Shown here: in pieces, positions 25,231 to 33,684 of the stretch
How positions within the stretch are numbered: the first letter of the stretch is position 1
Layout of the letters: every line of letters starts with the position of its first letter
NCBI GenBank assembly: GCA_031262405.1
Contig: JAISHS010000035.1
Span: 1 to 64,000, forward strand
Source of the DNA: Oscillospiraceae bacterium
GTDB taxonomy: Bacteria; Bacillota; Clostridia; Oscillospirales; Oscillospiraceae
DNA: 64,000 bases
Direction: 5' to 3'
The notes under the pieces: generated by a model
What the model was told of the DNA's origin: nothing
What the model saw: the letters and a program-made list of their open reading frames with translations, nothing else
Databases searched by the model: none
Made by a program: the position numbers and the translations under genes

Positions 25231-26556
25231 CTTACTAACTCCGCCGAAGCTCTCGGCAAGGTTGCTATACTTCTGACAGGCGGCAAGTCTGTCCTTCTGG
25301 GAGCCGCCGGTGGCCTCCACGGAGATCGCGACCTCCTCCTCCAGCGGATAAATCCGCACGCGGCACTTGCCGTCCTTTAGCGAAATGCCGTCGGAAAAGT
25401 CCGCCCCGGCCTCCCATAGCGCCCCCGACATCGCGCGCATAAGCTCCGCGCGCCCGGAGCAGGAAAGCTCCCTGCAAAGCCCCTTCTCCCGCCGATTCTC
25501 GGAAACCGGCTCCTTCTCGGGCGGCGGCGCAGCGGCGCCTCCGCGCGCTATAACGTCGCCCTCCTGCGTCACCGCGTTTGGCGCGACCTGCGCCTCGCGG
25601 CAGACAACGCTGCCCTCGATTAAGGCCTTCTCGCCGATTTTCCCGCCGTCAATGACGGACTCTCTTATATTAGAATAGGCGCCGATAACGCTGCCCGCGT
25701 GCACAATGCTGCGCTCGATAACGGCGCTCGCCCCCAGCTCCGCGTCGCGGCTTATAACGGCCGGCGCAATCACAATAACATCGTTATCCATGCGGAACAC
25801 GCCGCGCCCGACAAACACATAGTCTGTGGGATTGGGGTCGGCCTTGAGCTTTCCTGTAAGCGCGTCCATGCAGCTCTGACGATAGCTTGCGCTGTCGCCT
25901 ATGTCGCACCAATAGCCCTCCATAGTAAGCCCCGTCAGCTTTGCCCCGCGCTGCTCGAGAATCGGAAAAAGATCCCGCGCAAAGTCAAAGGGTCTGTCCG
26001 TCGGCACCGGGTCCATGACCTGCGGCGAGATTACATATATACCCGTGTTCACGAGATTCGTAACGACGCGGCTCCAGGAGGGCTTCTCGATAAAGCTGAT
26101 AATCCGCTCGTCGCTATCCAAAACAACGGTGCCATAGCGCAGCGGCGCCGGATGCGGATACAGTGCCATTGTAACGTCGCTTCGGCTCTCTACGTGTCGC
26201 TCAAAAAGCTTCCTGAGCGGGAAATCACAAGCGGCGTCTCCGCTGATAACCAAAAAATCCTCGCCGTCTATAAAATCCTCACAGGCGCGCACGCTTCCGG
26301 CGGTGCCGAGAGGCGTGTCCTCTGTCATATAACTAATGGAGACGCCAAAGCGCTCTCCATCTCCGAAATAGTCTTTTATAATCTCGCTTTTGTGACCGAG
26401 CGTCAGGCGCAGCTCATTGAATCCATTCTCGCGCAGAAGCTTCACCAAATGCTCCAGCAGCGGAACTCCAAGCAGTCTTGTCATGGGCTTCGGCTCCAGC
26501 TCGCTTATCGGAAGAAGCCGCGTGCCCTTTCCCCCGGCCATAATTATAGCTTTCAA
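25222..26556 (-). CDS. NDP-sugar pyrophosphorylase with beta-helix and phosphomutase-like tail
   Basis: About 444 residues. The N-terminal part is a nucleotidyltransferase (KAIIMAGGKGTRLLPISELEPKPM; LVISGDAACDF; YGTVVLDSDERIISFIEKPSW; GYWCDIGD) that would make an NDP-sugar. A left-handed beta-helix of hexapeptides follows (AVISRDAELGASAVIERSIVHAGSVIG). The last 70 residues (DFSDGISLKDGKCRVRIYPLEEEVAISVEA) resemble the final domain of phosphomannomutase/phosphoglucomutase. In clostridial fusions the same order is followed by a whole mutase; here its first three domains seem missing. TTG at 26556 is favoured (AAGGTGA just upstream); the frame is open to an ATG at 26598. The substrate is unknown. 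Confidence 0.85.
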   Translation of the reverse strand: MKAIIMAGGKGTRLLPISELEPKPMTRLLGVPLLEHLVKLLRENGFNELRLTLGHKSEIIKDYFGDGERFGVSISYMTEDTPLGTAGSVRACEDFIDGEDFLVISGDAACDFPLRKLFERHVESRSDVTMALYPHPAPLRYGTVVLDSDERIISFIEKPSWSRVVTNLVNTGIYVISPQVMDPVPTDRPFDFARDLFPILEQRGAKLTGLTMEGYWCDIGDSASYRQSCMDALTGKLKADPNPTDYVFVGRGVFRMDNDVIVIAPAVISRDAELGASAVIERSIVHAGSVIGAYSNIRESVIDGGKIGEKALIEGSVVCREAQVAPNAVTQEGDVIARGGAAAPPPEKEPVSENRREKGLCRELSCSGRAELMRAMSGALWEAGADFSDGISLKDGKCRVRIYPLEEEVAISVEATGGSQKDRLAACQKYSNLAESFGGVSKGR

Positions 26557-26600
26557 ATTGTCACCTTCTATCATCTTTCGGCGGTTTTTTTGTCGCATAA

Positions 26601-26759
26601 GGAAGTTCTGATTAAGTCACGTGGATGCGGCAGCGAGAGATTTTTTCGTCAGACGAGAAAAAAAACGCAGTGAATACTGGATGTATTCACGAGGCTTTTT
26701 GTGAAGTATGGCGGAAAAAGATCCGCTGACGCGCCACAGTTGATTTAATCAGAGGTTCC
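26601..26759 (+). mobile_element. MITE-like element, copy 2 (159 bp)
   Basis: Starts GGAAGTTCTGATTAAGTC and ends GATTTAATCAGAGGTTCC, exactly as long as the copy at 11556-11714 and about 90 percent identical by eye, with the same GTGAATAC/GTATTCAC hairpin. It lies 45 bases upstream of the nucleotidyltransferase TTG start, in the opposite orientation relative to its downstream gene compared with copy 1. No open reading frame. Flanks show no obvious target duplication beyond TAA/TTTA-like ends. Confidence 0.75.
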
Positions 26760-26873
26760 TTTTATATTGTTACCGCAAGAAGATGAATTATTGCCAAGTC
26801 ATGAGTATCACGACTTAGCAATATTTGTTCATTGTAAACTTATTTTAATATGGTATACTCGCAAAAATGAATG

Positions 26874-26912
26874 AAACGCCGGAGCAACGAATAATCGTCA
26901 CCCCGGCGTTTT
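26874..26912. terminator. hairpin after the Fic gene
   Basis: AAACGCCGG (26874-26882) pairs with CCGGCGTTT (26903-26911) around a 20-base loop and is followed by T on +. Just beyond the Fic stop codon (26923); it can act as terminator in either direction. The rest of the region 26760-26873 is AT-rich with no gene seen. Confidence 0.6.
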
Positions 26913-26922
26913 GATATGAAAG

Positions 26923-28071
26923 CTATTGCTCAGTCCCCTCGCGCAAAAGGTCTAGATACGCTTTGTAAGAGAAGGTTCGCCTACGGATTTTGCCGCCCGT
27001 CTGCTCAAGAATTCCGGCGTCACACAGGCGAGCGACCGCGTCGGAAACCGTGTTAAAGGCCATACCGAGAGCCGTCGCCGTCTTTCGAATTTCAATAATC
27101 GGGTTCTCCTCAAGATAGCTAAACAGCTTCAAGGTCGAGGCCGCGCCCTGCTTAAAGCCGGAAATAAGCTCGGCATTTGCGTTGTGCAGAGCGGTCAACT
27201 TGTCGATGGTAGCGGTCGCGTCCTCAGCGGACTCATAAACCGCCTCGAGGAAAAACTTCACCCATTGTTCAAAGTTCCCCGTGCGGCGCACCTCAGTCAT
27301 GCGGTCGTAATACTCCACGCGGTTCTTTTTGAGGAAATATGAAATGTAAAGGGCGGGTGTTTTAAGCGCACCCTTTTGCATAAGAAACAGCGTTATGAGA
27401 AGCCGCCCTATGCGTCCGTTACCGTCTAGGAAGGGGTGAATGCTCTCGAACTGATAGTGGATGAGCGCGGCTCGGATGAGCACGTCCAAATTGTCGTCGG
27501 TGTTCATGTATATCTCAAGGTCGGACATGGCCAAGCTCATATCCTCCGGCGTCGGCGGGATAAAGCGGGCGTTTTTGAGCGTGCTGCCCCCGCCGCCTAT
27601 CCAGTTTTGCGAATAGCGAAACTCTCCTGGGCTCTTCTCTTGACCTCGTGTTCCCTCCATCAATACGGCGTGGGTCTCCTTGATGAGCCTGTTGCAGAGC
27701 GGAAGCTCATTCAATCTCTTGATGGCGAATTCCGTGGCCTTTATATAATTGATAACGTCGGCGACGCTGCGGTTGGCGTTCTCGTCAATCAGCGGGTCAA
27801 GCACGTCCTCAAGCGTCGCCTGTGTACCCTCGATCTGAGAGGACATGAGAGCCTCCTTGCGGACGTACATGGAGATGAAGAGGTTTACGTTCGGTATGCG
27901 GGAGGCGATGCCGTCAAGGCGCGTCAACTCCTTGTTCGCCTTGACGAGAGCCTCGACGAGAGCCTTATCTGCTTCAATCGGCGGTTTCGGCGGCAGCGGC
28001 GCCGGGGCGAACGACTGGTACGCCGCCTCGCCTGATAAATTGTTCTTGTATGTGCCCGCTCTGTTGCTCAC
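26923..28071 (-). CDS. Fic family AMP-transferase with winged-helix tail
   Basis: A 382-residue Fic protein. The inhibitory motif Ser77-Ser-x-x-Glu81-Gly82 (SSQIEG) precedes the Fic core, which has HPFLDGNGRIGR at 212-223 (catalytic His212). The last 70 residues look like a winged helix (NPIIEIRKTATALGMAFNTVSDAVARLCDAGIL), as in DNA-binding Fic proteins. With the N-terminal inhibitory helix it is a class II Fic, expected to AMPylate targets when relieved. It starts at GTG 28071, with AGGAGG nine bases upstream. Repeated TGAAATTA boxes around its promoter suggest autoregulation by the winged helix. Its target is not known. Confidence 0.92.
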   Translation of the reverse strand: MSNRAGTYKNNLSGEAAYQSFAPAPLPPKPPIEADKALVEALVKANKELTRLDGIASRIPNVNLFISMYVRKEALMSSQIEGTQATLEDVLDPLIDENANRSVADVINYIKATEFAIKRLNELPLCNRLIKETHAVLMEGTRGQEKSPGEFRYSQNWIGGGGSTLKNARFIPPTPEDMSLAMSDLEIYMNTDDNLDVLIRAALIHYQFESIHPFLDGNGRIGRLLITLFLMQKGALKTPALYISYFLKKNRVEYYDRMTEVRRTGNFEQWVKFFLEAVYESAEDATATIDKLTALHNANAELISGFKQGAASTLKLFSYLEENPIIEIRKTATALGMAFNTVSDAVARLCDAGILEQTGGKIRRRTFSYKAYLDLLREGTEQ

Positions 28072-28094
28072 GGTCTTTCGCCTCCTTTCACACT

Positions 28095-28207
28095 TGAAAT
28101 TACTAATCGTATTATACCACGCTTATTTCAATTTATACAACATTTTTGAAATTAAATTTTTCTTACCCACACCCTAATTTCATTTTACACCCATTTTCTG
28201 AAATTAG
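28095..28207 (-). promoter_or_regulatory. Fic promoter with four TGAAATTA boxes
   Basis: TGAAATTA occurs at 28095-28102, 28147-28154, 28199-28206 and, inverted, 28175-28182; the last two form the inverted repeat CTAATTTCA/TGAAATTAG. A minus-strand TTGTAT-18-TATAAT promoter lies between the first and second boxes. The remaining part of this 218-base gap is AT-rich with nothing else recognised. Confidence 0.55.
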
Positions 28208-28242
28208 CAACCCCATTTTTTCAATTTAATATCAAAAACAAA

Positions 28243-28269
28243 CTGCGGCAGAGCCTTACTCTGCCGCAG
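28243..28269 (-). terminator. terminator after the MBL hydrolase gene
   Basis: A perfect 11-bp stem CTGCGGCAGAG (28243-28253) with CTCTGCCGCAG (28259-28269). On the minus strand it is followed by TTTGTTTTT; on + by TATTTTTT, so it may work both ways. Confidence 0.85.
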
Positions 28270-28289
28270 TATTTTTTACATTATTCCTC

Positions 28290-28901
28290 TTAATCCTGCC
28301 GGAAATCCTTCAAGAAATAGTTGTGCCGCCGCTCCCGCTCGAGGGTGGTGGACTCCATGTGCCCGGGATAGACCTCATAGTCGCCTTCCAAATCGTAGAG
28401 CCGCTTCAGAGAGCGCATCATATCCGGCGCGCTGCAGCCGGGAAAATCCGTCCGGCCTATGTCGTCGCGAAAGAGCGTGTCACCGGTAAAGAGCGCCCTC
28501 TCGCAGATAAAGCAAAGTCCCCCCGGCGAGTGCCCCGGCGTCTCGAGCACCTTAAAGCGCAGCGCGCCGACAGAAAATTCGTCCCCATCGTGACAGAAAA
28601 TCGTGTCTCGGGGCGCGTTGAACCACAGCCCCCTCCGGAGAAGCTTATCATCCGTGTCCTTCTCGCCCATACAAAACTTCGCGCCGGTTTCTTCCTTAAG
28701 CTCGTTTATCGCGCCCGTGTGGTCGAAGTGTCCGTGAGTCAGAAAGATATAGCGGCATTGCAGCCGGTTGCTCTCCAGATAGTCGAGAATCGTGTTTGCG
28801 TCGCCGCCCGGATCAATGACGGCGCACTCGAGCGAGCTTTCGTCCGTCACAATGTAGCAGTTCGCCGAGCCGACCCCGACCTCAAAAGATTTTATCAGCA
28901 T
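28290..28901 (-). CDS. metallo-beta-lactamase-fold hydrolase (glyoxalase II-like)
   Basis: A 203-residue MBL-fold enzyme. The metal site THGHFDHTGA gives His56, His58, Asp60 and His61; further ligands are in TPGHSPGG and the Asp of FTGDTLFRDDIGRTDF, with a last His in YPGHMEST. This is the short, single-domain glyoxalase II-like type common in Bacillota, often called YcbL/Bll; it hydrolyses thioesters such as S-lactoylglutathione analogues, although the real substrate in glutathione-poor clostridia is unknown. GGAGG precedes the ATG. It lies downstream of rel in the same direction. Confidence 0.88.
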   Translation of the reverse strand: MLIKSFEVGVGSANCYIVTDESSLECAVIDPGGDANTILDYLESNRLQCRYIFLTHGHFDHTGAINELKEETGAKFCMGEKDTDDKLLRRGLWFNAPRDTIFCHDGDEFSVGALRFKVLETPGHSPGGLCFICERALFTGDTLFRDDIGRTDFPGCSAPDMMRSLKRLYDLEGDYEVYPGHMESTTLERERRHNYFLKDFRQD

Positions 28902-28960
28902 AGTACAACCTCCATATGTCGCGCGAAGCGCGACAATTTAATTCGCCGCAAAGCGGCTCA

Positions 28961-28999
28961 TTAATTGTCAATTCTCAATTGTCAATTGTCAATTAATTT
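28961..28999. repeat. AATTGTCAATTCTC tandem repeat at the 3' end of rel
   Basis: A second copy of the AT-rich tract at 12991-13026. It overlaps the rel stop codon, so the last codons of rel (GN-stop) run into the repeat. Confidence 0.6.
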
Positions 29000-31218
29000 C
29001 CCGCACGGGAAATTTCAATCACGTCTCTTATCGTCGCGAGCCTCGCGATAATCGCCTCGAGATCCGACAGCGCCTTTACCTCCAGCGTTACGACCGCCGA
29101 GGTCTTTCCGCCCTCTATGTCCTTGGCGGTTAGGTAGAGCACCCTCGCGTTCATGGCGTTCAAAATCGTGGCTATGTCCATAACAACTCCGCTGCGCTCT
29201 TTTGTAAGCAGCCTTATGGTGGTGGAATAGTTCTCGTGCGTCGACTCGACCCAGCTGACTTTTATCCAGCGGCCGCTATCGTCTGCCTTGTTGCGGCTGG
29301 AAATATAGTTCTTGCAGTCCCGCCGATGCACGGAGACCCCAAAGCCGCGCGTGATAAAGCCGACAATGTCATCCCCCGGAACCGGCGTGCAGCACTTAGC
29401 GAACTTCACCAGACAACCGTCCACCCCTTCGACCAGAACGCCGTGCACCGCATTCTTGGACTGCGGAGCGTTTTTACGCCGCTCGGCCTGCTCGTTAATC
29501 CTGTCGAGCGAGGTCTTCTGCGCCGGCTTCTGACTCTTCACCAGCTCATCTTTGACGCGGTTTACAACGCGCGTCGCCGTCACGCCGCCGTAACCGATCG
29601 CGGCATAAATATCGTCCATACTCGTGACGGAAAGCCGTTTCAGGATATTCGCCAGCAGCTCCTCATCCGTCAGCACGGTAGCGGAGACGCCCGAGTGCTT
29701 CAGCTCATTCTCAAAGGCGGCCTTGCCGTGAATAATGTTCTCCTCGCGCCGCTCCCTTTTAAACCACTGCTTAATTTTAGCTCGCGCCGCGCCGCTGCGG
29801 GCGATATTAAGCCAGTCGCGGTTAGGTCCGGGAGCCGACTTGCTGGTGATAACCTCAACAATGTCGCCGTTTTGAAGCTGCGTGCTGAAGGACACCATGC
29901 GTCCGTTGACCTTCGCGCCCACCATGCTGTTGCCGACGGCAGAGTGAATTCCATACGCAAAGTCTATGGGCGAAGCCCCGGCGGGCAGGTTAATAACATC
30001 CCCCTGCGGAGTAAAGACAAAGACCTCGTCGGAGAACATATCTACCTTGAGATCGCGGATAAAGTCCTGCGCGTCGCTGTCCTGCTGGCTCTCTAGCAGC
30101 ACGCGCACCCAGGCGAATTTCTCCTCGTCTCCGGTTTTTACGCCGCCGGTTCCGTTCTTATATTTCCAGTGTGCCGCAACGCCATATTCCGCCGTCCGGT
30201 GCATATCCCAGGTGCGGATTTGCACCTCAAAGGGAATGCCCGCTTCGCCGATAACGGTGGTGTGAATGCTCTGATACATATTCGGCTTTGGCGTTGAGAT
30301 ATAGTCCTTAAATCTGTTGGGAATGGGCTTGAACATATCGTGTATGTGCCCTAAAACGTTATAACACTCCGACAAATCGTCAACAATTACCCGAAAAGCG
30401 CAGAGGTCAAAAATCTCGTCAATCTCCTTGCTCTGGGAATACATCTTCCGATAAATGCTGTAAATATGCTTTATGCGCCCCTCAATCTGGCAGTGGATTT
30501 TCGCCTCGGAAAGCCTGTCAACAACGGCGTCTTTAACCTTCGCCATGAAGGTCTCCAGCGTTCCCATGCGGCTTTCCAGCGTGTCTGTTATCTCCTTGTA
30601 GCCGATAGGATCAAGATAGTAAAGCGACAGATCTTCCAGCTCCCATTTAATTTTCTGCATTCCAAGTCTATGAGCGATTGGAGCATAAATTTCCATGGTC
30701 TCGAGAGATTTCATGCGCTGCTTTATCGGCGTCTGATATTCCATGGTGCGCATATTGTGAAGGCGGTCGGCTATTTTGATGAGAATAACTCTAATGTCCC
30801 GGCTCATCGCCAGAAGCATCTTGCGCATATTCTCCATCTGTTCGTCTTCTTTGCTGGCATACTGCACGCGAGAGAGCTTCGTTACGCCCTCTACCATCTC
30901 CGCGACGGAGGCGCCGAAGCGCTTTGAAATCTCCTCAAAGGAGGCGGAGGTGTCCTCGAGACAGTCATGCAGGAGCGCGGCGATAATGGCTTCCTCATCC
31001 AGACCAAGCTCGACGCAAATCTGCGCCGCCGCAACCGTATGCGAAACATATTCCGAGCCGTCGCGCCGCCGCTGGTCGCCGTGCGAGAGTTTTGCAAACT
31101 CATAGGCAGTACGAATTCTCCCCGCGTCCGCCGAGGGGTTTGCCTCCAAAATCTCGCTCTCGAGCTTTTCATACAGCTCGTCGGCGGAAATCGGCTTTAT
31201 GCTTATCTGCTTTTCCAC
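28993..31218 (-). CDS. rel: bifunctional (p)ppGpp synthetase/hydrolase Rel
   Basis: About 741 residues. An N-terminal HD hydrolase domain has SHTVAAAQI and LLHDCLEDT; the synthetase domain has GRIKHIYSIYRKM, and RFKDYISTPKPN with the RxKD motif of enzymes that both make and degrade (p)ppGpp. TGS (VFTPQGDVINLPAGASPIDFAY), a conserved Cys-containing helical/zinc-finger part (FAKCCTPVPGD) and a C-terminal ACT domain follow, the usual long-RSH order. It controls the stringent response on the ribosome. GTG at 31218 was chosen because AAGGAGGTG lies directly before it; the frame can also begin at GTG 31227, inside that ribosome site. Confidence 0.96.
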   Translation of the reverse strand: MEKQISIKPISADELYEKLESEILEANPSADAGRIRTAYEFAKLSHGDQRRRDGSEYVSHTVAAAQICVELGLDEEAIIAALLHDCLEDTSASFEEISKRFGASVAEMVEGVTKLSRVQYASKEDEQMENMRKMLLAMSRDIRVILIKIADRLHNMRTMEYQTPIKQRMKSLETMEIYAPIAHRLGMQKIKWELEDLSLYYLDPIGYKEITDTLESRMGTLETFMAKVKDAVVDRLSEAKIHCQIEGRIKHIYSIYRKMYSQSKEIDEIFDLCAFRVIVDDLSECYNVLGHIHDMFKPIPNRFKDYISTPKPNMYQSIHTTVIGEAGIPFEVQIRTWDMHRTAEYGVAAHWKYKNGTGGVKTGDEEKFAWVRVLLESQQDSDAQDFIRDLKVDMFSDEVFVFTPQGDVINLPAGASPIDFAYGIHSAVGNSMVGAKVNGRMVSFSTQLQNGDIVEVITSKSAPGPNRDWLNIARSGAARAKIKQWFKRERREENIIHGKAAFENELKHSGVSATVLTDEELLANILKRLSVTSMDDIYAAIGYGGVTATRVVNRVKDELVKSQKPAQKTSLDRINEQAERRKNAPQSKNAVHGVLVEGVDGCLVKFAKCCTPVPGDDIVGFITRGFGVSVHRRDCKNYISSRNKADDSGRWIKVSWVESTHENYSTTIRLLTKERSGVVMDIATILNAMNARVLYLTAKDIEGGKTSAVVTLEVKALSDLEAIIARLATIRDVIEISRAGN

Positions 31219-31251
31219 TATCGTCACCTCCTTTTCAATGGTTTCCCTATA

Positions 31252-33273
31252 CTATTCCTGTGCGTGCGTTTCTGACAATATCCGAAACAAAGGCGAGCTT
31301 TCCAGCTGCGTTTTTAGTCTGCCGGGGGCAATTTTAAAGTCCACTACTCCCTCCGACCGGTCAAGGCTATAGCTGAGCAGTCCAAGCTCTTCAAAAACCC
31401 GAATCCCCAGACAAGCTTCAATCGGAGCCGCGCTCAGGCCGCCGTCTCTGAACAGCGCCGGAAGGCTCATGTAGCCCTTTGAGTGCTTAAGCCCCCGCCA
31501 GAGACGACCAAGGCCCTCCCGAGTGAGAGTGCGTCCGCTTATCTCGGCAAGCTGCTCCCCGGTTTCTGACAGAAGCTCCCAACAGAGCCGCTCCTCCTCC
31601 GAGGCTCGCACCCCCGCAACAAGCAGCTGAACAGACCTTTTTCCTCGAAACTCATTGACCTGCGGCGTAAAGCAAATATCCGCAATGTCTCCCGTGCGAA
31701 TCGGCAGCGCCTCCAGCGTCTGCCCGAAAAACACGCCCTCAATGCTCTGAGCGTCCTTGGTAAAGCTCAGCCTAAGGTGTTTTCCTCCGGCAAGCTCCGT
31801 AATGGAGTCGAGCACAGCCCCGCAGACGCACAGCAGCGGTCGGGGATTGCCCGCGCCGCAGGGCTCCAGAGTCTCCAGCGACTGCACCCCGCGCATCGTG
31901 AGCGGAAAAAATCCCGGCAGATTTACTTCCGGCGAAAGACCGCCGCCCTCCTCCGGCTCCCGCCCGTTGTAATAACTCGCCAGAGCCTGCCGAAAACCGT
32001 CAATCTGTTCTCTTTTAATATTCAGCCCCGCGGCGAAGGCGTGTCCGCCGAAGCTCTCCAAATACTCCCCGCAGGCGGCAAGCGCGTCGAAGATATTAAA
32101 GCTGCCAAAGCTCCGACAGGAGCCTTTGCCGCGCTCCCCGTCAAGACAAATGATAATCGCCGGAACGTGATAGGACTCCGAAATCCGCGAGGCGGCAATT
32201 CCTACAACGCCGGGGTGCCAATCCTCCCCCGCAAGCACAACAGGACTGTTTCGCTTCCCGCTCCCGAGCTTTGCCGCGGCGTCCGCGACGACGTGCGCCT
32301 CTAGAGCCTGACGGCGGCGATTTAAGTCGCAGAGGCTCTTCGCCAAGCATTCAGCCCGCGCTGAGTCCTTACATAACAGCAGCTCAAGTGCTGTCGGCGT
32401 CTCGCCTAGTCTGCCCGCCGCGTTAATTCGCGGAGCAAGACTATAGCTCACGAGCGTCGCCGTCATCGGCTTTTCCGCCGCGCCGCACTCCGCCAGCAGC
32501 GCCGAAATTCCCGGCCTCGGCTCGCTTTGCAGCTTCTCCAGCCCCCGCCGCACTAAAATTCTGTTTTCCCCCGTAAGCGGCATCACATCCGCAATAGTCC
32601 CCAGCGCCGCTAAGTCGCAGTATTCCTCAAAGGTGCGCTCAGAGTCCCCGTCCAGCGCGCAGACCAATTTTAAAGCTACCCCCACCCCCGCCAGCTCATA
32701 TGCGGGATAGCCTGCCCCCTGCCTCTTCGGGTTTACAACCGCACTGCAAACCGGCAGTTGCGCGGGGCATTCGTGGTGATCTGTTATAATTATATCCAAA
32801 TTAATGCTCTTTGCAAACTCTGCGTCCGCAAAAGCCGTAATTCCGCAGTCAACAGTCACAACCAGCGACACCCCCCGCTCCCTCAGCGCCTCCAGCGCCT
32901 GACGGTTGAGACCGTAGCCCTCGTCTATCCTGTCCGGAATATAAATTAGGCAGTTAAGCCCACGGGAGCGCAGATAATCCGCCAGCAGACAGGAGGCCGT
33001 GATACCGTCCACATCATAGTCGCCGTAAACCGCAACACTCTCTTGCGCGGCTATGGCCTCTTCGAGGCGCGTGACGGCCTTATCCATATCCTTGAGCGTC
33101 AGGGGACTGCTCAACTCCGAGCGGTCTTGGAGCAGATAAAGCGCGGCTTTTTCCGGCGTGTCAAGGCCCCGAGAAAAGAGGACCGCAGACAGCAGCTTCG
33201 TATATCCTGCCGCCTCCAGCGCCGTTGTATCCCCTGCAAAAAGCTCGGGTGTTTTCCAGTTTAGCCTGTCCAT
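31252..33273 (-). CDS. recJ: single-stranded-DNA-specific exonuclease RecJ
   Basis: A 673-residue DHH-family 5'-3' exonuclease used in recombination and mismatch repair. VYGDYDVDGITAS (motif I), TVDCGITA, IIITDHHECP (DHH motif), GTIADVMPL and the DHHA1 part GGHAFAAGLNIKREQIDGF are all present. The C-terminal 130 residues (after about 545) are an extension seen in many Bacillota RecJ proteins, here without a recognised domain. Adjacent to rel, on the same strand with only 34 bases between; recJ-rel adjacency is common in clostridia. Confidence 0.96.
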   Translation of the reverse strand: MDRLNWKTPELFAGDTTALEAAGYTKLLSAVLFSRGLDTPEKAALYLLQDRSELSSPLTLKDMDKAVTRLEEAIAAQESVAVYGDYDVDGITASCLLADYLRSRGLNCLIYIPDRIDEGYGLNRQALEALRERGVSLVVTVDCGITAFADAEFAKSINLDIIITDHHECPAQLPVCSAVVNPKRQGAGYPAYELAGVGVALKLVCALDGDSERTFEEYCDLAALGTIADVMPLTGENRILVRRGLEKLQSEPRPGISALLAECGAAEKPMTATLVSYSLAPRINAAGRLGETPTALELLLCKDSARAECLAKSLCDLNRRRQALEAHVVADAAAKLGSGKRNSPVVLAGEDWHPGVVGIAASRISESYHVPAIIICLDGERGKGSCRSFGSFNIFDALAACGEYLESFGGHAFAAGLNIKREQIDGFRQALASYYNGREPEEGGGLSPEVNLPGFFPLTMRGVQSLETLEPCGAGNPRPLLCVCGAVLDSITELAGGKHLRLSFTKDAQSIEGVFFGQTLEALPIRTGDIADICFTPQVNEFRGKRSVQLLVAGVRASEEERLCWELLSETGEQLAEISGRTLTREGLGRLWRGLKHSKGYMSLPALFRDGGLSAAPIEACLGIRVFEELGLLSYSLDRSEGVVDFKIAPGRLKTQLESSPLFRILSETHAQE

Positions 33274-33407
33274 TTAAAGCCCCCTTTGCGGGCAGATTGC
33301 CAATTGAAAAATAATTGTAACACATTATTTAAGAAAGGGCAATATCTTATCCGCGCCGAACGATAAAATTCGACAGCTGCAACGCAGCTTCCTTTTGCCG
33401 CGGACAC

Positions 33408-33436
33408 TTGACAGGGTAAAACCGGCGTGATAACAT
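33408..33436 (+). promoter_or_regulatory. promoter of tRNA-Leu
   Basis: TTGACA (33408-33413), 17-base spacer, TAACAT (33431-33436). The tRNA begins 22 bases downstream. Confidence 0.8.
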
Positions 33437-33457
33437 ATGAATACGTTAAAAAACCAC

Positions 33458-33544
33458 GCCGCTGTGGTGGAATAGGCAGACACAAGGGATTTAAAATCCC
33501 TCGGGGGAAACTCCGTACCGGTTCGACCCCGGTCAGCGGCACCA
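33458..33544 (+). tRNA. tRNA-Leu (anticodon UAA)
   Basis: An 87-base cloverleaf with encoded CCA. The acceptor stem GCCGCTG (33458-33464) pairs with CAGCGGC (33534-33540). The anticodon loop TTTAAAA gives TAA. A long variable arm (CGGGGGAAACTCCG region) and the TTCGA T-loop are typical of class II tRNA-Leu. Discriminator A. Confidence 0.95.
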
Positions 33545-33568
33545 TGCGGACGGCGAAAGCCGTCCGCA
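33545..33568 (+). terminator. hairpin directly after tRNA-Leu
   Basis: TGCGGACGGC (33545-33554) pairs exactly with GCCGTCCGCA (33559-33568), GAAA tetraloop. A second small stem TTGCCC/GGGCAA follows at about 33574-33589. No T-run, so it may aid 3' processing or stop transcription imperfectly. Hairpin-rich repeats continue to about 33650. Confidence 0.5.
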
Positions 33569-33684
33569 ACTAAGTTTGCCCTGTCGGGCAAGCGAGGTAG
33601 CTACGCAGTGAAGTTCGCCTGCGGCGAGTGAAGTGTGCTTCGCACGACCTACTTAAACTTTTTATAGCGATGGGGTGTTTCAAT

